From an uncultured Pelagibacteraceae bacterium (GTDB taxonomy: Bacteria; Pseudomonadota; Alphaproteobacteria; Pelagibacterales; Pelagibacteraceae), in contig CACNTW010000001.1 of assembly GCA_902623495.1 (NCBI GenBank), positions 186,001 to 250,000 on the forward strand: a DNA stretch of 64,000 bases. Direction: 5' to 3'. A program made the translations under genes and the position numbers. The notes under the pieces are model-generated. The model was not told the DNA's origin, ran no database searches, and saw only the letters and a list, made by a program, of their open reading frames with translations. Positions 9,815 to 20,720 of the stretch are shown here, piece by piece. Within the stretch, counting starts at the first letter, position 1; the number at the start of each line of letters is the position of its first letter.

Positions 9815-11274
9815 TGTCAGATATAACAAGTCAAAGTTTATTCGAATTAACATCGAATATAAAAGAAAAAAAACTATCTTCAGAGGAAATTACAAAAGCA
9901 TTTATATATCGTGCTGAAAAATCGAAAAAATTAAATGTTTATGTTACAGATAATTTTGAAAGAGCGATAGATCAATCAAAGAAATTTGACTCTAATCCCA
10001 ATTTAGATTTAAAATTACCAGGTATTCCTATTGCTGTTAAAGATTTATTTTGTACAAATGGAGTTAGAACAACAGCAGGTAGCAAAATATTAAATAACTT
10101 CGTTCCCACATACGAGTCGACAGTTACTCAAAATTTGTGGAGTCAAGGAGCAATACTTCTTGGTAAACTTAATTGTGATGAATTTGCTATGGGCTCTTCA
10201 AATGAAACTAGTTTTTTTGGAAATGTTCAAAATCCAGTAGGAGAAAATTTAGTCCCAGGTGGATCTTCAGGAGGTTCTTCTGCAGCCGTTGCTGCAAATT
10301 TAACTCCAGTTACCATTGGAACAGATACAGGTGGATCTATTCGTCAACCAGCATCATTTACAGGAACTGTTGGACTTAAACCTACATATGGAAGTTGTTC
10401 TCGTTATGGAATTGTAGCTTTTGCTTCATCTTTAGACCAAGCAGGACCTATGACGAAAAATGTAAGAGACTGTTCTATGCTTTTAGAGGTGATCTCTTCA
10501 TTTGATCAAAAAGATTCAACTTCAATTGATTACAAAAGAAATTATTATTCAAAAGAATTATCAAAAGATATTAAAGGAAAGAAAATTGGTATTCCTAAAG
10601 AATATAGAGTTGACAATATGCCTGACGAAATTGAACAGCTATGGAAAAATGGCATCTCATATGCAAAAGATTGCGGAGCAGAAATTATAGATATTTCGCT
10701 TCCACATACTAATTACGCATTACCAACTTATTATATTGTTGCACCAGCTGAAGCATCTTCAAATCTAGCTAGATATGATGGTGTTAAATATGGATTTAGA
10801 TCTACTGGTCAAAATTTAATAGAAATGTACGAAAAAACTAGATCTGAAGGTTTTGGTGATGAAGTTAAAAGAAGAATTATGATTGGAACTTATGTTTTAT
10901 CTTCAGGTTATTATGATGCCTATTATCTAAAAGCGCAGAAAGTGAGACAATTAATAAAAAAAGACTTTGATGATGCTTTTTCTAAAGTTGATGCAATTTT
11001 AACCCCATCTACTCCAAGCTCAGCATTTAAAATTGGTGAAAAAACAAATGATCCAGTATCAATGTATTTGAATGACATATTTACAGTTCCAATAAATCTA
11101 GCAGGCTTACCAGGTATTTCTATACCAGCTGGTAAAGATAAAAATAATTATCCTTTAGGCCTTCAAGTAATTGGAAAACCTTTTGATGAGCAAAATATAC
11201 TTAATATTTCTTATGCATTAGAAGATAAGATTAATTTTAAAAATGATATTTCAGACTGGTGGTTAAGTGAGTAA
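9814..11274 (+). CDS. gatA: Asp/Glu-tRNA amidotransferase subunit A
   Basis: It is the glutaminase/amidase subunit that releases ammonia from glutamine for GatB. The 486-residue protein contains the amidase signature: [11 protein letters not shown] with the catalytic lysine (about residue 75), [13 protein letters not shown], and [14 protein letters not shown] with the two serines of the Ser-Ser-Lys triad (about residues 150-176). The start overlaps the gatC stop by one base (TAATG) and its end overlaps gatB by eight bases, so the three subunits are translationally coupled. Confidence 0.97.
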   Translation: MSDITSQSLFELTSNIKEKKLSSEEITKAFIYRAEKSKKLNVYVTDNFERAIDQSKKFDSNPNLDLKLPGIPIAVKDLFCTNGVRTTAGSKILNNFVPTYESTVTQNLWSQGAILLGKLNCDEFAMGSSNETSFFGNVQNPVGENLVPGGSSGGSSAAVAANLTPVTIGTDTGGSIRQPASFTGTVGLKPTYGSCSRYGIVAFASSLDQAGPMTKNVRDCSMLLEVISSFDQKDSTSIDYKRNYYSKELSKDIKGKKIGIPKEYRVDNMPDEIEQLWKNGISYAKDCGAEIIDISLPHTNYALPTYYIVAPAEASSNLARYDGVKYGFRSTGQNLIEMYEKTRSEGFGDEVKRRIMIGTYVLSSGYYDAYYLKAQKVRQLIKKDFDDAFSKVDAILTPSTPSSAFKIGEKTNDPVSMYLNDIFTVPINLAGLPGISIPAGKDKNNYPLGLQVIGKPFDEQNILNISYALEDKINFKNDISDWWLSE

Positions 11275-12733
11275 AAATAGTGAATATCTTATTGAAAGAG
11301 AAAATAAACAATATGAAGTAATAATTGGTTTAGAAGTGCACGCTCAAGTTACTTCAGAGTCTAAACTTTTCTCGCAATCATCAACAAAATTTGGTGCAGA
11401 ACCAAACACACAAGTTAGTCTCGTAGATGCAGCATTTCCAGGAATGTTACCAGTTATAAATGAATTTTGTATTGAACAAGCAATTAAAACTGGAATAGGA
11501 CTTAAAGCCAAAATAAATAAAAAATCTGTCTTTGATAGAAAAAATTATTTTTATGCAGATTTACCACAAGGATATCAAATTTCTCAATACAAATATCCAA
11601 TTGTCGGTGAAGGAAAAGTAATTTTGGATATGCCGAATGGTCAAAAAGAAATTGGAATTGAAAGATTACATTTAGAGCAAGACGCAGGTAAAAGTATTCA
11701 TGATATTGATCCAAATAATACATTAGTCGATTTGAATAGATCTGGAGTGGCTTTAATGGAAATAGTAAGCAAGCCTGATTTGAGATCTCCAGATGAAGTC
11801 AACGTTTATATAAAAAAATTAAGATCGATAATGAGATATTTAGGAACGTGTGATGGCAATATGCAAGAAGGCTCTTTGAGGGCAGATGTTAATGTATCAG
11901 TAAGATTAAAAGGGGAGATTGAATTCGGAACCAGGTGTGAAATTAAAAATGTTAATTCAATTAAATTTATGCAAATGGCAATAATATCCGAAGCAAATAG
12001 ACAAATAGATTTGTTAGAGGATGGGAAAGAAATAGATCAAGAGACAAGACTTTTTGACACTAAAAGAAATGAGACAAGATCTATGAGATCAAAAGAAGAC
12101 GCGCATGATTACAGATATTTTCCTGACCCAGATCTATTGCCGCTTGAAATAAGCCAAGAGTTAATTGAAAAAATAAAATCAGATATACCTGAATTACCGG
12201 ATGAAAAGAAAAAAAGATTTATAGATAAATTTAATCTATCACCATATGAAGCAACAATTTTGGTATCTGACATTGAAACATCAAATTTCTTTGAAGAAGT
12301 TATAAAAAATTCAGATGTTAAATTAGCAACAAATTGGATTACAGGCGAATTATTTGCAGTTTTAAATGAAAAAAATTTAGAAATATCTCAAAGCCCAGTT
12401 AGTGCTAAAAATCTATCAAAACTTATTAATCTTATAAAAGATGGAACCATATCAGGAAAAATAGCTAAAACGGTATTTGAACAAATGATAGATGGAGATC
12501 AAGATCCATTAATAATAGTAAAAGAAAAAGGTTTAAAACAAGAAAGTGATCCAAAAGCGATAGAGGAATTGATAAATAAAGTTATTAAAAATAATTCAGA
12601 TAAGGTCGCTGAATACAAATCTGGTAAAGATAAATTATTTGGTTTTTTTGTTGGTCAAGCCATGAAAGAAAGCAAAGGAAAAGGCAATCCTCAATTAATA
12701 AACAAAATATTAAAAGAAAAGTTGAATGGATAA
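11267..12733 (+). CDS. gatB: Asp/Glu-tRNA amidotransferase subunit B
   Basis: GatB activates the misacylated tRNA with ATP and amidates it. The start is a GTG at 11267 overlapping the end of gatA by eight bases. The 488 residues include [11 protein letters not shown] near the N-terminus, [16 protein letters not shown] and [12 protein letters not shown] in the catalytic cradle, [11 protein letters not shown], and the C-terminal YqeY-like tail domain ending [19 protein letters not shown]. Length and motifs are standard. It continues directly into an O-methyltransferase gene with another eight-base overlap. Confidence 0.96.
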   Translation: MSKNSEYLIERENKQYEVIIGLEVHAQVTSESKLFSQSSTKFGAEPNTQVSLVDAAFPGMLPVINEFCIEQAIKTGIGLKAKINKKSVFDRKNYFYADLPQGYQISQYKYPIVGEGKVILDMPNGQKEIGIERLHLEQDAGKSIHDIDPNNTLVDLNRSGVALMEIVSKPDLRSPDEVNVYIKKLRSIMRYLGTCDGNMQEGSLRADVNVSVRLKGEIEFGTRCEIKNVNSIKFMQMAIISEANRQIDLLEDGKEIDQETRLFDTKRNETRSMRSKEDAHDYRYFPDPDLLPLEISQELIEKIKSDIPELPDEKKKRFIDKFNLSPYEATILVSDIETSNFFEEVIKNSDVKLATNWITGELFAVLNEKNLEISQSPVSAKNLSKLINLIKDGTISGKIAKTVFEQMIDGDQDPLIIVKEKGLKQESDPKAIEELINKVIKNNSDKVAEYKSGKDKLFGFFVGQAMKESKGKGNPQLINKILKEKLNG

Positions 12734-13373
12734 AAATTTCATAATTGATCAAAATATGATCAATTATATTTTTTCACATACAAATAATCTTCACAAAGTA
12801 CAAAAAAAGTTATTAAAATATAACGAAAAACTTGGTCATATTAAAAAATTACAAATTTCAATTCTACAAGCCAACTTCATACAATTTATTATAAAAATTA
12901 ATAACTATAAATCATATTTAGAAATTGGCACTTTTACAGGTTACAGCATTTTATCTGCTGCACTTGCTTTACCTAAGAATTGCAAATTAATTGGAATAGA
13001 CAAAAATTTAAAAACTAACAATGAGGCAATTAAGTTTTTTAAAGAAGCAAAGCAAGATAAAAAAATAAATCTTATTTGTGAAAATGGAAAAATTGCTCTT
13101 GAAAATCTAACTAAGAAAAAGGAAAAATATGATGTGATATTAATTGATGCAGATAAAGAAAATTATATAAATTATTTTAATCAGTCTCTTAAATTAAAAA
13201 GCAAAAAGGGTATAATTTTAATTGATAATACACTTTGGAAAGGAGATGTTGCAAATCCTAAGATAAAAGACAAATTAACTATAAAATTAAGAGAATTTAA
13301 TAAATACATAAAAAAATCACCTATTAATAAGTATATTTTACCAATTGGTGATGGTTTTACAGTTTGTTGGTAA
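12726..13373 (+). CDS. Class I SAM-dependent O-methyltransferase (COMT-like family)
   Basis: The 215-residue protein matches the family that includes catechol O-methyltransferase and caffeoyl-CoA O-methyltransferase. [17 protein letters not shown] (about residues 59-75) is SAM motif I, LIGIDKN is motif [15 protein letters not shown] is the metal-binding motif, and [16 protein letters not shown] follows. These suggest a divalent-metal-dependent O-methyltransferase. It is sandwiched between gatB (eight-base overlap) and trhO and is presumably co-transcribed. The natural substrate cannot be read from the sequence; a small phenolic, a lipid or an RNA nucleoside are all possible. Confidence 0.8.
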   Translation: MDKNFIIDQNMINYIFSHTNNLHKVQKKLLKYNEKLGHIKKLQISILQANFIQFIIKINNYKSYLEIGTFTGYSILSAALALPKNCKLIGIDKNLKTNNEAIKFFKEAKQDKKINLICENGKIALENLTKKKEKYDVILIDADKENYINYFNQSLKLKSKKGIILIDNTLWKGDVANPKIKDKLTIKLREFNKYIKKSPINKYILPIGDGFTVCW

Positions 13374-13375
13374 TT

Positions 13376-14248
13376 ATGTTTGAAATCTTATCTTTTTATA
13401 AAATATCAAAACTTAATAAATTAAAAATTATTAAAAACAATATTTTAAAAGAAACTAATAAACTTGATATTAAAGGTCTCATAATATTATCTCCTGAAGG
13501 AATTAATGGTACAATATCAGGTAGTCATAAAAAAATTAAACTTACAATTACAAAAATAAAGAATATCTTATCAATTGATAGATTTGATATTCAAAATAAA
13601 TTTAACTCAAAAATATTACCTTACTCAAAAAATAAAGTTAAAATAAAAGATGAAGTAGTTCCAATTAATGAAAAAATTAATTTTAAAAATTTTTTTAATA
13701 AAAAATATTTATCACCTAAAAAATGGGACAAATTTATATCTAAAAAAAATATTAAACTGATTGATGCCAGAAAACCTTTTGAATATAAGATTGGTACATT
13801 TAAAAATGCTCTTAATCCAGAAACTAAAAATTTTAGAGATTTTAAAAATTATTTATCAAAATTTAATAAAGATGAATCGATAGGAATGTTTTGCACCGGT
13901 GGTATCAGGTGCGAGAAAGCGTCTAATTATCTTAATAATAAAGGTTTTAAAAATGTTTATATGCTTAAGGGTGGTATCTTAAATTATCTTAACAAAACTG
14001 ATCCAAAAAAAAGTAAGTGGAATGGTGAATGTTTTGTTTTTGATAAAAGAGTTACTATTAAAAAAAACCTAGAAATTGGAAATTATACTGTTTGTGGTGG
14101 TTGTAGAATGCCATTGCATAAAAAACTAACCAAATCAAAAAAGTATAAAGTAGGCCTATCATGTCCAAATTGTTTTGATAAATTGACAAATGATCAAATA
14201 AAACGTTTCACAATGAGGCACAATCAAATGATAAATTCAAAAAAATAA
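13376..14248 (+). CDS. trhO: tRNA uridine(34) hydroxylase TrhO (YceA, rhodanese domain)
   Basis: TrhO hydroxylates U34 of certain tRNAs using O2 as the first step to 5-carboxymethoxyuridine-type modification. The 290-residue protein has the N-terminal ferredoxin-like UPF0176 domain (GLIILSPEGINGTISG), a rhodanese domain with the active loop CTGGIRC starting at Cys173, and a C-terminal segment with CGGCR and CPNC cysteine pairs. I chose the ATG at 13376, two bases after the previous stop; a TTG further upstream would overlap the methyltransferase. Next to GatCAB it continues a tRNA theme in this operon. Confidence 0.9.
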   Translation: MFEILSFYKISKLNKLKIIKNNILKETNKLDIKGLIILSPEGINGTISGSHKKIKLTITKIKNILSIDRFDIQNKFNSKILPYSKNKVKIKDEVVPINEKINFKNFFNKKYLSPKKWDKFISKKNIKLIDARKPFEYKIGTFKNALNPETKNFRDFKNYLSKFNKDESIGMFCTGGIRCEKASNYLNNKGFKNVYMLKGGILNYLNKTDPKKSKWNGECFVFDKRVTIKKNLEIGNYTVCGGCRMPLHKKLTKSKKYKVGLSCPNCFDKLTNDQIKRFTMRHNQMINSKK

Positions 14249-14252
14249 TATC

Positions 14253-15602
14253 ATGAATATATTAAGTGATGATATCAAAGAATTAATTAAAAAATTAGCG
14301 ATACCTGCATCGGTAGGAACACTCTTTCAAACGTTATATAATATTGCTGATACATATTTTGCAGGAAAAATATCACCTGAAGCTTTGTCAGCTTTAACAA
14401 AATCTTTTCCAATTTATTTTATTATTATTGCCTCATCTATTGGTATCACAGTTGCAGGTACATCACTGATAGGTAATAGCATTGGAGAAAAAAATAATAA
14501 AAATGCTTCAATTTATTTCTGCCAATTAATTTTCTTTTCTTTTTTGATAATTCTGTTGATTACTTTTATTGGTTTAAATTATGCATCAGACCTTTTTTCA
14601 ATTATGGGTTCAACTAACGAGGTAATAAATCTTGGCTTACAATATACAGATATCATTTTCCTTGGTTCGTTTATTTTTATTTTAGTTGTTGCATTAAATT
14701 CATTACTTCATGCAGAAGGAGATACGAAAACTTATAGAAATGCTTTAATATTATCTTTTTTTTTAAACATCTTGTTAAATCCAATTTTAATATTTGGATT
14801 TTATTTCATACCAGCTTTGGGTATGAAGGGTATTGCAATAGCAACTCTAATTGCTCAAACGGTCGCTTTTTTAATCATATTCAAAAAAGTTTTAAAAAGT
14901 AATTTATTTAAAAACATACTTATTTCTTATTTTAATCCTAAATTTTTTTTTTTAAAAAATATTTTTTTTCAATCTATGCCAATAATAATTTCAATTTGCG
15001 GTTATTCTATTGCTTCTGCTATTGTTTTCAAATATGCAGGTTTATCAGGAGAATATGCAGCAGCTGGTTATGGGGCTGGCACCAAAATAGAACAAGTGGT
15101 TTTATTGCCAATCTTGGGAATAAATACAGCAATTATAACAATTATTGCTCAAAATTTTGGTGCACGAAATATTTTAAGAATTAAAGAAACGTACTTCCAA
15201 GCTATAAAATATGCTTTCATTATAATGATTATTTCTTCTTTTATTATTTATTTTGGTGCTGAAAAGATAACAAAATTATTTTCAAAAGATTTAGAGGTCG
15301 TTGAATTTGGAAAATTATATTTAGAGATTTCAGCCTTTGTGCTACCAGCTTATCCAATATTTTTTTTATCAAATGGTTTTTTTATGGCTTTAAAAAAAGC
15401 TGAAAACGCATTAATTGCTAATATTTGCAGAAATGGAATTTTTCCATTTGTCGTATTTTATACTGCAATTTATTTTAATTCTGACTTTTCTGAATTTTTT
15501 TGGTTATGGGTAATATTCAATTGGATTTTCTCTTTGATGTATCTTGGTTATACTTATTTTTATTTGAATTATAAATTAGACAAAATTAGAGCTATCAACT
15601 AA
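14253..15602 (+). CDS. MATE family efflux transporter
   Basis: It is a polytopic inner-membrane protein of 449 residues with about twelve hydrophobic segments and the MATE-type start (LAIPASVGTLFQTLYNIADTYF). Members export cationic drugs or metabolites in exchange for Na+ or H+. Repeated half-domain motifs (SALTKSFP and the later GYGAGTKIEQ) support the fold. It is the last gene of the gatC-trhO run and ends 27 bases inside the convergent soxG gene. The substrate is unknown. Confidence 0.88.
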   Translation: MNILSDDIKELIKKLAIPASVGTLFQTLYNIADTYFAGKISPEALSALTKSFPIYFIIIASSIGITVAGTSLIGNSIGEKNNKNASIYFCQLIFFSFLIILLITFIGLNYASDLFSIMGSTNEVINLGLQYTDIIFLGSFIFILVVALNSLLHAEGDTKTYRNALILSFFLNILLNPILIFGFYFIPALGMKGIAIATLIAQTVAFLIIFKKVLKSNLFKNILISYFNPKFFFLKNIFFQSMPIIISICGYSIASAIVFKYAGLSGEYAAAGYGAGTKIEQVVLLPILGINTAIITIIAQNFGARNILRIKETYFQAIKYAFIIMIISSFIIYFGAEKITKLFSKDLEVVEFGKLYLEISAFVLPAYPIFFLSNGFFMALKKAENALIANICRNGIFPFVVFYTAIYFNSDFSEFFWLWVIFNWIFSLMYLGYTYFYLNYKLDKIRAIN

Positions 15603-16124
15603 CCATTCATAAAGGTGTTCTGAAAACGATCTTCTTACAAATAAATTAACATTATTCTTTGACTTGTGGTGAAGAATTACATCAATATGATTTACTATTG
15701 TTTGTGTTGATGAACCAACATTATTTTTAAATTTTTCGAAATTAAAAGGTGATCCGGATGATAATAATTCAAATATATTTTCTCCTTTTATATTTATGCA
15801 AATTAACTGTGAAGAGATATCAGTAATTGATCCAAAATTTAAAGACGAAATATCTTTATAAAGTTGATCAAAAATATTTGAATTTTTATTTTCATCAAAA
15901 TATATCATCCATTCATCCGGACTTAGCCACAAAACATCATAGTTTTCATTTGATGAACTGGTATTTGACTCAGAAGGTAAAATAATAGATAGAATTTTAC
16001 CCACTTTGGTAAAAAATTCTTTATTTTTTCCCCTGATATTAATTTTAATTTTTTCTTCAGATAAATTAATATCGATATTGTTTTTATTAATATTCGAAAT
16101 ATTTGGATTTAAAATATCAAGCAT
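15576..16124 (-). CDS. soxG: Sarcosine oxidase gamma subunit
   Basis: The gamma subunit is the small GcvT-like partner of heterotetrameric sarcosine oxidase and helps close the folate-binding cavity. The 182-residue protein includes VLWLSPDEWMIYFD (about residues 63-76), SVTD-like segments ahead of ICINIKGENIFELLSSGSPFNFE, and a C-terminal LFVRRSFSEHLYEWLVDSS typical of SoxG. It overlaps soxA by eight bases at its start and the convergent MATE gene by 27 bases at its end. The gene is divergent in primary sequence, and the assignment depends partly on its place in soxBDAG. Confidence 0.9.
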   Translation of the reverse strand: MLDILNPNISNINKNNIDINLSEEKIKINIRGKNKEFFTKVGKILSIILPSESNTSSSNENYDVLWLSPDEWMIYFDENKNSNIFDQLYKDISSLNFGSITDISSQLICINIKGENIFELLSSGSPFNFEKFKNNVGSSTQTIVNHIDVILHHKSKNNVNLFVRRSFSEHLYEWLVDSSNFV

Positions 16125-19119
16125 TTAGTCTTTTATTCTCCTTATCTAAAAAAATTGTGTCAGAAACGGTCACATTAATATTTTTGTTTTCCATTGGAAT
16201 AATTAACTTTTGACCCTTCATTGTTTTTCCATTCCTAACTACTGCCAAGGCAATTGATTTATTTAGGTTTGGACTAAAATAGCTGGAAGTTACATGTCCT
16301 AGCATATCTATAGGCTTTGATTTAACGTTCGAAACTATCTGAGCACCTTCTTCCAAAATTTCTTTTGGATCATCTGTAAGTAGTCCTACTAATTGCTTTC
16401 TATCTTCTCTAATAGTATCACTTCTATATAAAGATCTTTTACCAATGAAGTCATATTTCTTTTTACTTACAATCCAATCCATCTGTAAGTCTGAGGGAGT
16501 CATTGTGCCATCCGTATCTTGTCCAACAATAATGAAACCTTTTTCAGCTCTGAGTAGGTGCATTGTTTCGGTACCATAAGGTGTCAAATTAAACTCTTTC
16601 CCAGCTTCAATACACTTTTTCCATAATGAATGTCCATATTTCGACTCTATGTTAATTTCATAGCTTAGTTCACCCGTAAAACTTATTCTCATTATTCTAC
16701 AATTTATATTTTCAAGTTTATCTTCTTTAAATGACATATGAGGAAAGTTTTCATCACTTAAATCTAAATTTGGAAAAAGTTTGTTAAGAATTTTTTTTGA
16801 ATTTGGACCACAAATACTTGCTGTAGAATAATGATCTGTCACTGATGTTAAATAAACATCTAACTCTGGCCACTCCGTTTGTAAATAATCCTCAAGTTTG
16901 CTTAATACATTTGCGGCCCCCCCAGTGGTGGTTGTCATTAGATAATGATTTTCAGATATTCTTGTAGTAACACCGTCGTCATAAACCATACCGTCCTCGT
17001 TTAACATAAGTCCGTATCTACATTTTCCAATTGCAAGTTTTGACCAAGCATTTGTGTAAACTCGATTTAAAAATTCTGATGCATCTGTTCCTTGGATATC
17101 AATTTTTCCTAGAGTTGATGCGTCTAAGATTCCCGCACTGTCACGTGCCGCTTTACTTTCTCTTTGAACAGCATCATGCATATTTTCTCCATTTTTTGCA
17201 TAGTACCAGGGTCTTTTCCACTGACCAACATTTTCAAATTCTGCATTATTTTCCACATGCCATTCATGCATGGATGTTTTTCTTACTACTTCAAAAAATT
17301 TTCCAACATTTCTCCCAACTAGTGTTCCGAAAGTTAATGGTGTGAATGGAGGCCTAAATGTAGTTGTTCCCAATGTACCCATTTTTACACCAGCTGTATC
17401 AGCTATAATCCCAAGTGCGTGCATATTAGATAACTTTCCCTGATCTGTTGCCATACCAGTCGTTGTATATCTTTTTACATGTTCAATTGATCTAAAGCCT
17501 TCTTTTAAGGCTAATTTAATATCTTTTGCAGTTGAGTCATTTTGAAAATCTATAAAACATTTTGTTTTACCTAAAGGTATTTTATTTGGTAAAAGCCATA
17601 TATTTCTTTTATCATTTTCTTTAGAGGAAATTATATTTGTATCCTGGTAATCTTGATTATCTATATCTAAGAATTTATTAATTTTATTGACTGTTTTATC
17701 TATAATATTTTCTAAATCAAAATCTCCATTGCATGAACCAACAGAAATTTGATCTTCACTATTTTCTCTTGGTAAGAATACTTGGTCTTCATCTCTAAAA
17801 TCTAATTTACCTCCAGATTGAGTATGCATATGCACCATAGGTGTCCATCCACCACTCATTCCTAAACAGTCACAACTTAATCTAATTTTATTGCCTACAG
17901 TTGTATTTCCATCTTCTGATAGTTTCATGATTTCTAATGAATTTATTTTTCTGTATCCAAAAGTATTTGTTACAACATGATTGAAGTAGATTTTTATTCC
18001 TAGACTTTCTGCTTGTTTGATTAATTCAGAGCTAGCAGATTTTCTTATATCAACAATTGTATTCATTATACCTTTTTTATGAAGTGAAATTGAAGTTTCA
18101 TATGCACTATCATTATTCGTAAATAATATTATATTTTCTCCACAGGTAACGCCGTAATAATCCAAATATTTGTTTATAGAATTAGATAATAATATTCCTG
18201 GTCTATCATTATTATTGAATACAAGTGGTCTTTCAATTGATCCAGTTGCAATTACAACTTTTTTTGCTCTTATTTTCCATAATCGTTGTCTAATCTTATT
18301 TTTCTTTTTTTCCTCTGGTAAATGATCTGTTAAATTTTCTTTAGCTAAAAGAAAATTGTATCCATGATATGCTGCAATACTTGTTCTTGTCTTAATTGTT
18401 AAATTACTTAATTTTTTAATTTCTTGAATTTCAATTTTTAACCATTCACTTGATAATTTATCGTCAATCTTAATAGACTCATTATTTTGATAAATTGTAG
18501 AACCACCTAGTATTTTTTTGTCATCTACTAATAAAGTTTTTAAATTATTTTTTGCAGCCATTTTTGCAGCAATAATTCCTGAAACTCCACCACCAATTAC
18601 CAATACATCGTAGTGAACATATTTGTGATCATAGATATCAGGATCTGGTTCTGTAGGAGATTTTCCCAAACCCGCAGATAATCGTATTAATGGTTCATAT
18701 ACTTTTTTCCAAAAACTCTTTGGCCACATAAATGTTTTATAATAAAAGCCTGCAGGAATTAACGGTGATATAAAATTATTAATACCCCCAATATCAAATT
18801 TTACGTTAGGCCAGCAATTTTGAGAACTTGCTTGTAATCCTTCATACAATTCTAACTCAGTTGCTCTTACATTTGGCTCAGTTAAGTCTTTTTTGCTACC
18901 AATTTGACAAATTGCATTAGGCTCTTCTGCTCCACAAGAAACTATGCCTCTTGGTCTGTGATATTTAAAACTTCTACCGACTAAATGAATGCCATTTGCT
19001 AAAAGTGCTGACGCCAAGGTATCACCTTCATATCCAAAATAAGTCTTACCATCAAATTTAAATGAAATTCTTTTAGTTTCATCAATATATTCAGTTTTAT
19101 GTATTCTATAATTGGGCAT
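16117..19119 (-). CDS. soxA: Sarcosine oxidase alpha subunit
   Basis: This is the 1000-residue alpha subunit of the heterotetrameric enzyme that demethylates sarcosine to glycine and passes the one-carbon unit to tetrahydrofolate. The N-terminal part resembles a 2Fe-2S-like fold (SFKYHRPRGIVSCGAEEPNA, residues 51-70) without the full cysteine set. A dinucleotide-binding loop VIGGGVSGIIAAKMA follows at about residue 173, then a C-terminal aminomethyltransferase (GcvT-like) half from about residue 620, with GILDASTLGKIDIQG and FTGELSYEIN. It lies between soxD (one-base overlap) and soxG. Confidence 0.96.
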   Translation of the reverse strand: MPNYRIHKTEYIDETKRISFKFDGKTYFGYEGDTLASALLANGIHLVGRSFKYHRPRGIVSCGAEEPNAICQIGSKKDLTEPNVRATELELYEGLQASSQNCWPNVKFDIGGINNFISPLIPAGFYYKTFMWPKSFWKKVYEPLIRLSAGLGKSPTEPDPDIYDHKYVHYDVLVIGGGVSGIIAAKMAAKNNLKTLLVDDKKILGGSTIYQNNESIKIDDKLSSEWLKIEIQEIKKLSNLTIKTRTSIAAYHGYNFLLAKENLTDHLPEEKKKNKIRQRLWKIRAKKVVIATGSIERPLVFNNNDRPGILLSNSINKYLDYYGVTCGENIILFTNNDSAYETSISLHKKGIMNTIVDIRKSASSELIKQAESLGIKIYFNHVVTNTFGYRKINSLEIMKLSEDGNTTVGNKIRLSCDCLGMSGGWTPMVHMHTQSGGKLDFRDEDQVFLPRENSEDQISVGSCNGDFDLENIIDKTVNKINKFLDIDNQDYQDTNIISSKENDKRNIWLLPNKIPLGKTKCFIDFQNDSTAKDIKLALKEGFRSIEHVKRYTTTGMATDQGKLSNMHALGIIADTAGVKMGTLGTTTFRPPFTPLTFGTLVGRNVGKFFEVVRKTSMHEWHVENNAEFENVGQWKRPWYYAKNGENMHDAVQRESKAARDSAGILDASTLGKIDIQGTDASEFLNRVYTNAWSKLAIGKCRYGLMLNEDGMVYDDGVTTRISENHYLMTTTTGGAANVLSKLEDYLQTEWPELDVYLTSVTDHYSTASICGPNSKKILNKLFPNLDLSDENFPHMSFKEDKLENINCRIMRISFTGELSYEINIESKYGHSLWKKCIEAGKEFNLTPYGTETMHLLRAEKGFIIVGQDTDGTMTPSDLQMDWIVSKKKYDFIGKRSLYRSDTIREDRKQLVGLLTDDPKEILEEGAQIVSNVKSKPIDMLGHVTSSYFSPNLNKSIALAVVRNGKTMKGQKLIIPMENKNINVTVSDTIFLDKENKRLNA

Positions 19120-19400
19120 TACTTATAATTTACAGGAGGTTTTTCACCCATTTTATAAACAGATAATATTTTATCATTAGATGTATCTCTAACAACGTTG
19201 AACCATTTCCTACATCCGTGAACATGATTCCATCTTTCAAATTGAATACCTTTAATATTTTTTCTCATAAATAGATATTCCGCCCATTCATCATCACTAA
19301 GTTCAGTTGGTTGTTTTGGTCTAACTATATGAGCTTCGCCACCTGAAGAAAATTCACTTTGATCTCTCTCTCCACAAAATGGACAATTAATTAAAAACAT
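19119..19400 (-). CDS. soxD: Sarcosine oxidase delta subunit
   Basis: The 93-residue protein is the small zinc-binding subunit of the sarcosine oxidase complex. It starts with NCPFCGERDQSEF, giving Cys6 and Cys9, and has HVHGCRKWF near residues 59-67, which supplies the remaining His and Cys zinc ligands seen in the family. Conserved DDEWAEYLFMR and RDT segments also match. The gene lies two bases after soxB and shares one base with the soxA start, the standard soxBDAG order. Confidence 0.95.
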   Translation of the reverse strand: MFLINCPFCGERDQSEFSSGGEAHIVRPKQPTELSDDEWAEYLFMRKNIKGIQFERWNHVHGCRKWFNVVRDTSNDKILSVYKMGEKPPVNYK

Positions 19401-19402
19401 TA

Positions 19403-20656
19403 TTAATGTGCAACTGCTGCAGCACCATGTTCATCAACAAGATCACCGCTTACAAATCTATTTAAATTAAATGCTGCATTTAATTTATGTGGCTCATCAT
19501 TTGCGATTGTGTGAGCAAATAAATCTCCAGATCCTGGAGTAGCTTTAAAACCACCGGTACCCCAACCACAATTAAAATATAAACCTTTTATATTAGTTTT
19601 ACTTATAATAGGGCTTGCATCTGGACATATATCAACAATTCCTCCCCATTGTCTTAACATTTTCATTCTACTAAAAATAGGATAGAGTTCTAAAATAGCT
19701 TTTAAAGTTTCTTCAACAATATTATGACTACCTCTTTGAGTATATGAAACATATGAATCTGTTCCCGCACCTATAACTAATTCGCCTTTATCCGATTGAC
19801 TTACATAGGCATGAACTGCATTTGACATTACAACAGTATCAATAATTGGTTTTACTGGTTCTGAAACTAACGCTTGTAATGGTTTGCTTTCAAGAGGCAG
19901 TTTTAATCCAGCCATATTTGCAATTACACTTGAGTGACCTGCAGCAACAACTCCAATTTTATTAGTTTTTATAAATCCTTTAGTTGTTTCTAATCCTTCA
20001 ACTTTATCACCATTTCTTTTTATTCCTTTAACTTCACAGTTTTGAATTATATCAACACCCATATCGCTTGCTCCTCTTGCATAACCCCAGGCAACAGCAT
20101 CATGTCTTGCTGTTCCTGCTCTTCTTTGTAACGTTCCACCTAAAACTGGGTATCTGATATCAGGTGATGTATTTATAATTGGACAAAATTTTTTAACTTC
20201 CTCAGTATTTAACCACACAGCATCAATTCCGTTTAGTCTATTAGCATGTGTTCTTCTTTTTAAATCTCTTACATCTTGAAGATTGTGAGCTAAATTCATT
20301 ACACCTCTTTGACTGAACATCACATTATAGTTTAGCTCTTGAGATAAATTTTCCCATAGCTTAAGCGCATGATCATATAAACCAGCACTAGCATCCCATA
20401 AATAATTTGATCTTATGATTGTAGTGTTACGCCCAGTATTTCCACCACCAATCCAACCTTTTTCTAAAACTGCAATATTTTTTAAATTATGTTTCTTTGC
20501 TAAATAATAAGCAGTAGCTAAACCGTGTCCGCCACCACCCACAATAATAGCTTCGTATTCTTTTTTTGGCTCTGGATTTCCCCAAGCTTGTTGCCAATTC
20601 TCATGCTGTGATAAAGCATTTTTTATTAGAGAGAATACTGAATATTTGTTTTTCAT
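19403..20656 (-). CDS. soxB: Sarcosine oxidase beta subunit
   Basis: It is the flavin-containing catalytic subunit that oxidises the methylamine bond of sarcosine. Among 417 residues the dinucleotide loop [18 protein letters not shown] lies at about residues 38-55, [13 protein letters not shown] is the segment around the covalent flavin-attachment region of the family, and the C-terminal [20 protein letters not shown] closes the flavin site. It is the first gene of the operon. The 64 bases upstream, before the tRNA-Ser gene, contain a perfect 14-base palindrome that may be an operator. Confidence 0.95.
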   Translation of the reverse strand: MKNKYSVFSLIKNALSQHENWQQAWGNPEPKKEYEAIIVGGGGHGLATAYYLAKKHNLKNIAVLEKGWIGGGNTGRNTTIIRSNYLWDASAGLYDHALKLWENLSQELNYNVMFSQRGVMNLAHNLQDVRDLKRRTHANRLNGIDAVWLNTEEVKKFCPIINTSPDIRYPVLGGTLQRRAGTARHDAVAWGYARGASDMGVDIIQNCEVKGIKRNGDKVEGLETTKGFIKTNKIGVVAAGHSSVIANMAGLKLPLESKPLQALVSEPVKPIIDTVVMSNAVHAYVSQSDKGELVIGAGTDSYVSYTQRGSHNIVEETLKAILELYPIFSRMKMLRQWGGIVDICPDASPIISKTNIKGLYFNCGWGTGGFKATPGSGDLFAHTIANDEPHKLNAAFNLNRFVSGDLVDEHGAAAVAH

Positions 20657-20681
20657 ATTTTGGAGAAATTACTTTAATATG

Positions 20682-20695
20682 ATTGAATATTCAAT
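20682..20695. promoter_or_regulatory. Perfect 14-base palindrome upstream of soxB
   Basis: ATTGAATATTCAAT is its own reverse complement and lies 26-39 bases upstream of the soxB start codon, in the short gap between the sox operon and tRNA-Ser. Such a site could bind a dimeric regulator controlling sarcosine use. In A+T-rich DNA, palindromes of this size sometimes occur by chance, and I see no regulator gene next to the operon, so this is only a candidate. Confidence 0.35.
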
Positions 20696-20720
20696 GATTT
20701 CAAGTTACACATATTATCGT

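Noticed and set aside
20657..20720. A glycine riboswitch ahead of soxB
   Set aside because: The gap is only 64 bases and lacks the tandem aptamer structure; only the palindrome is visible.
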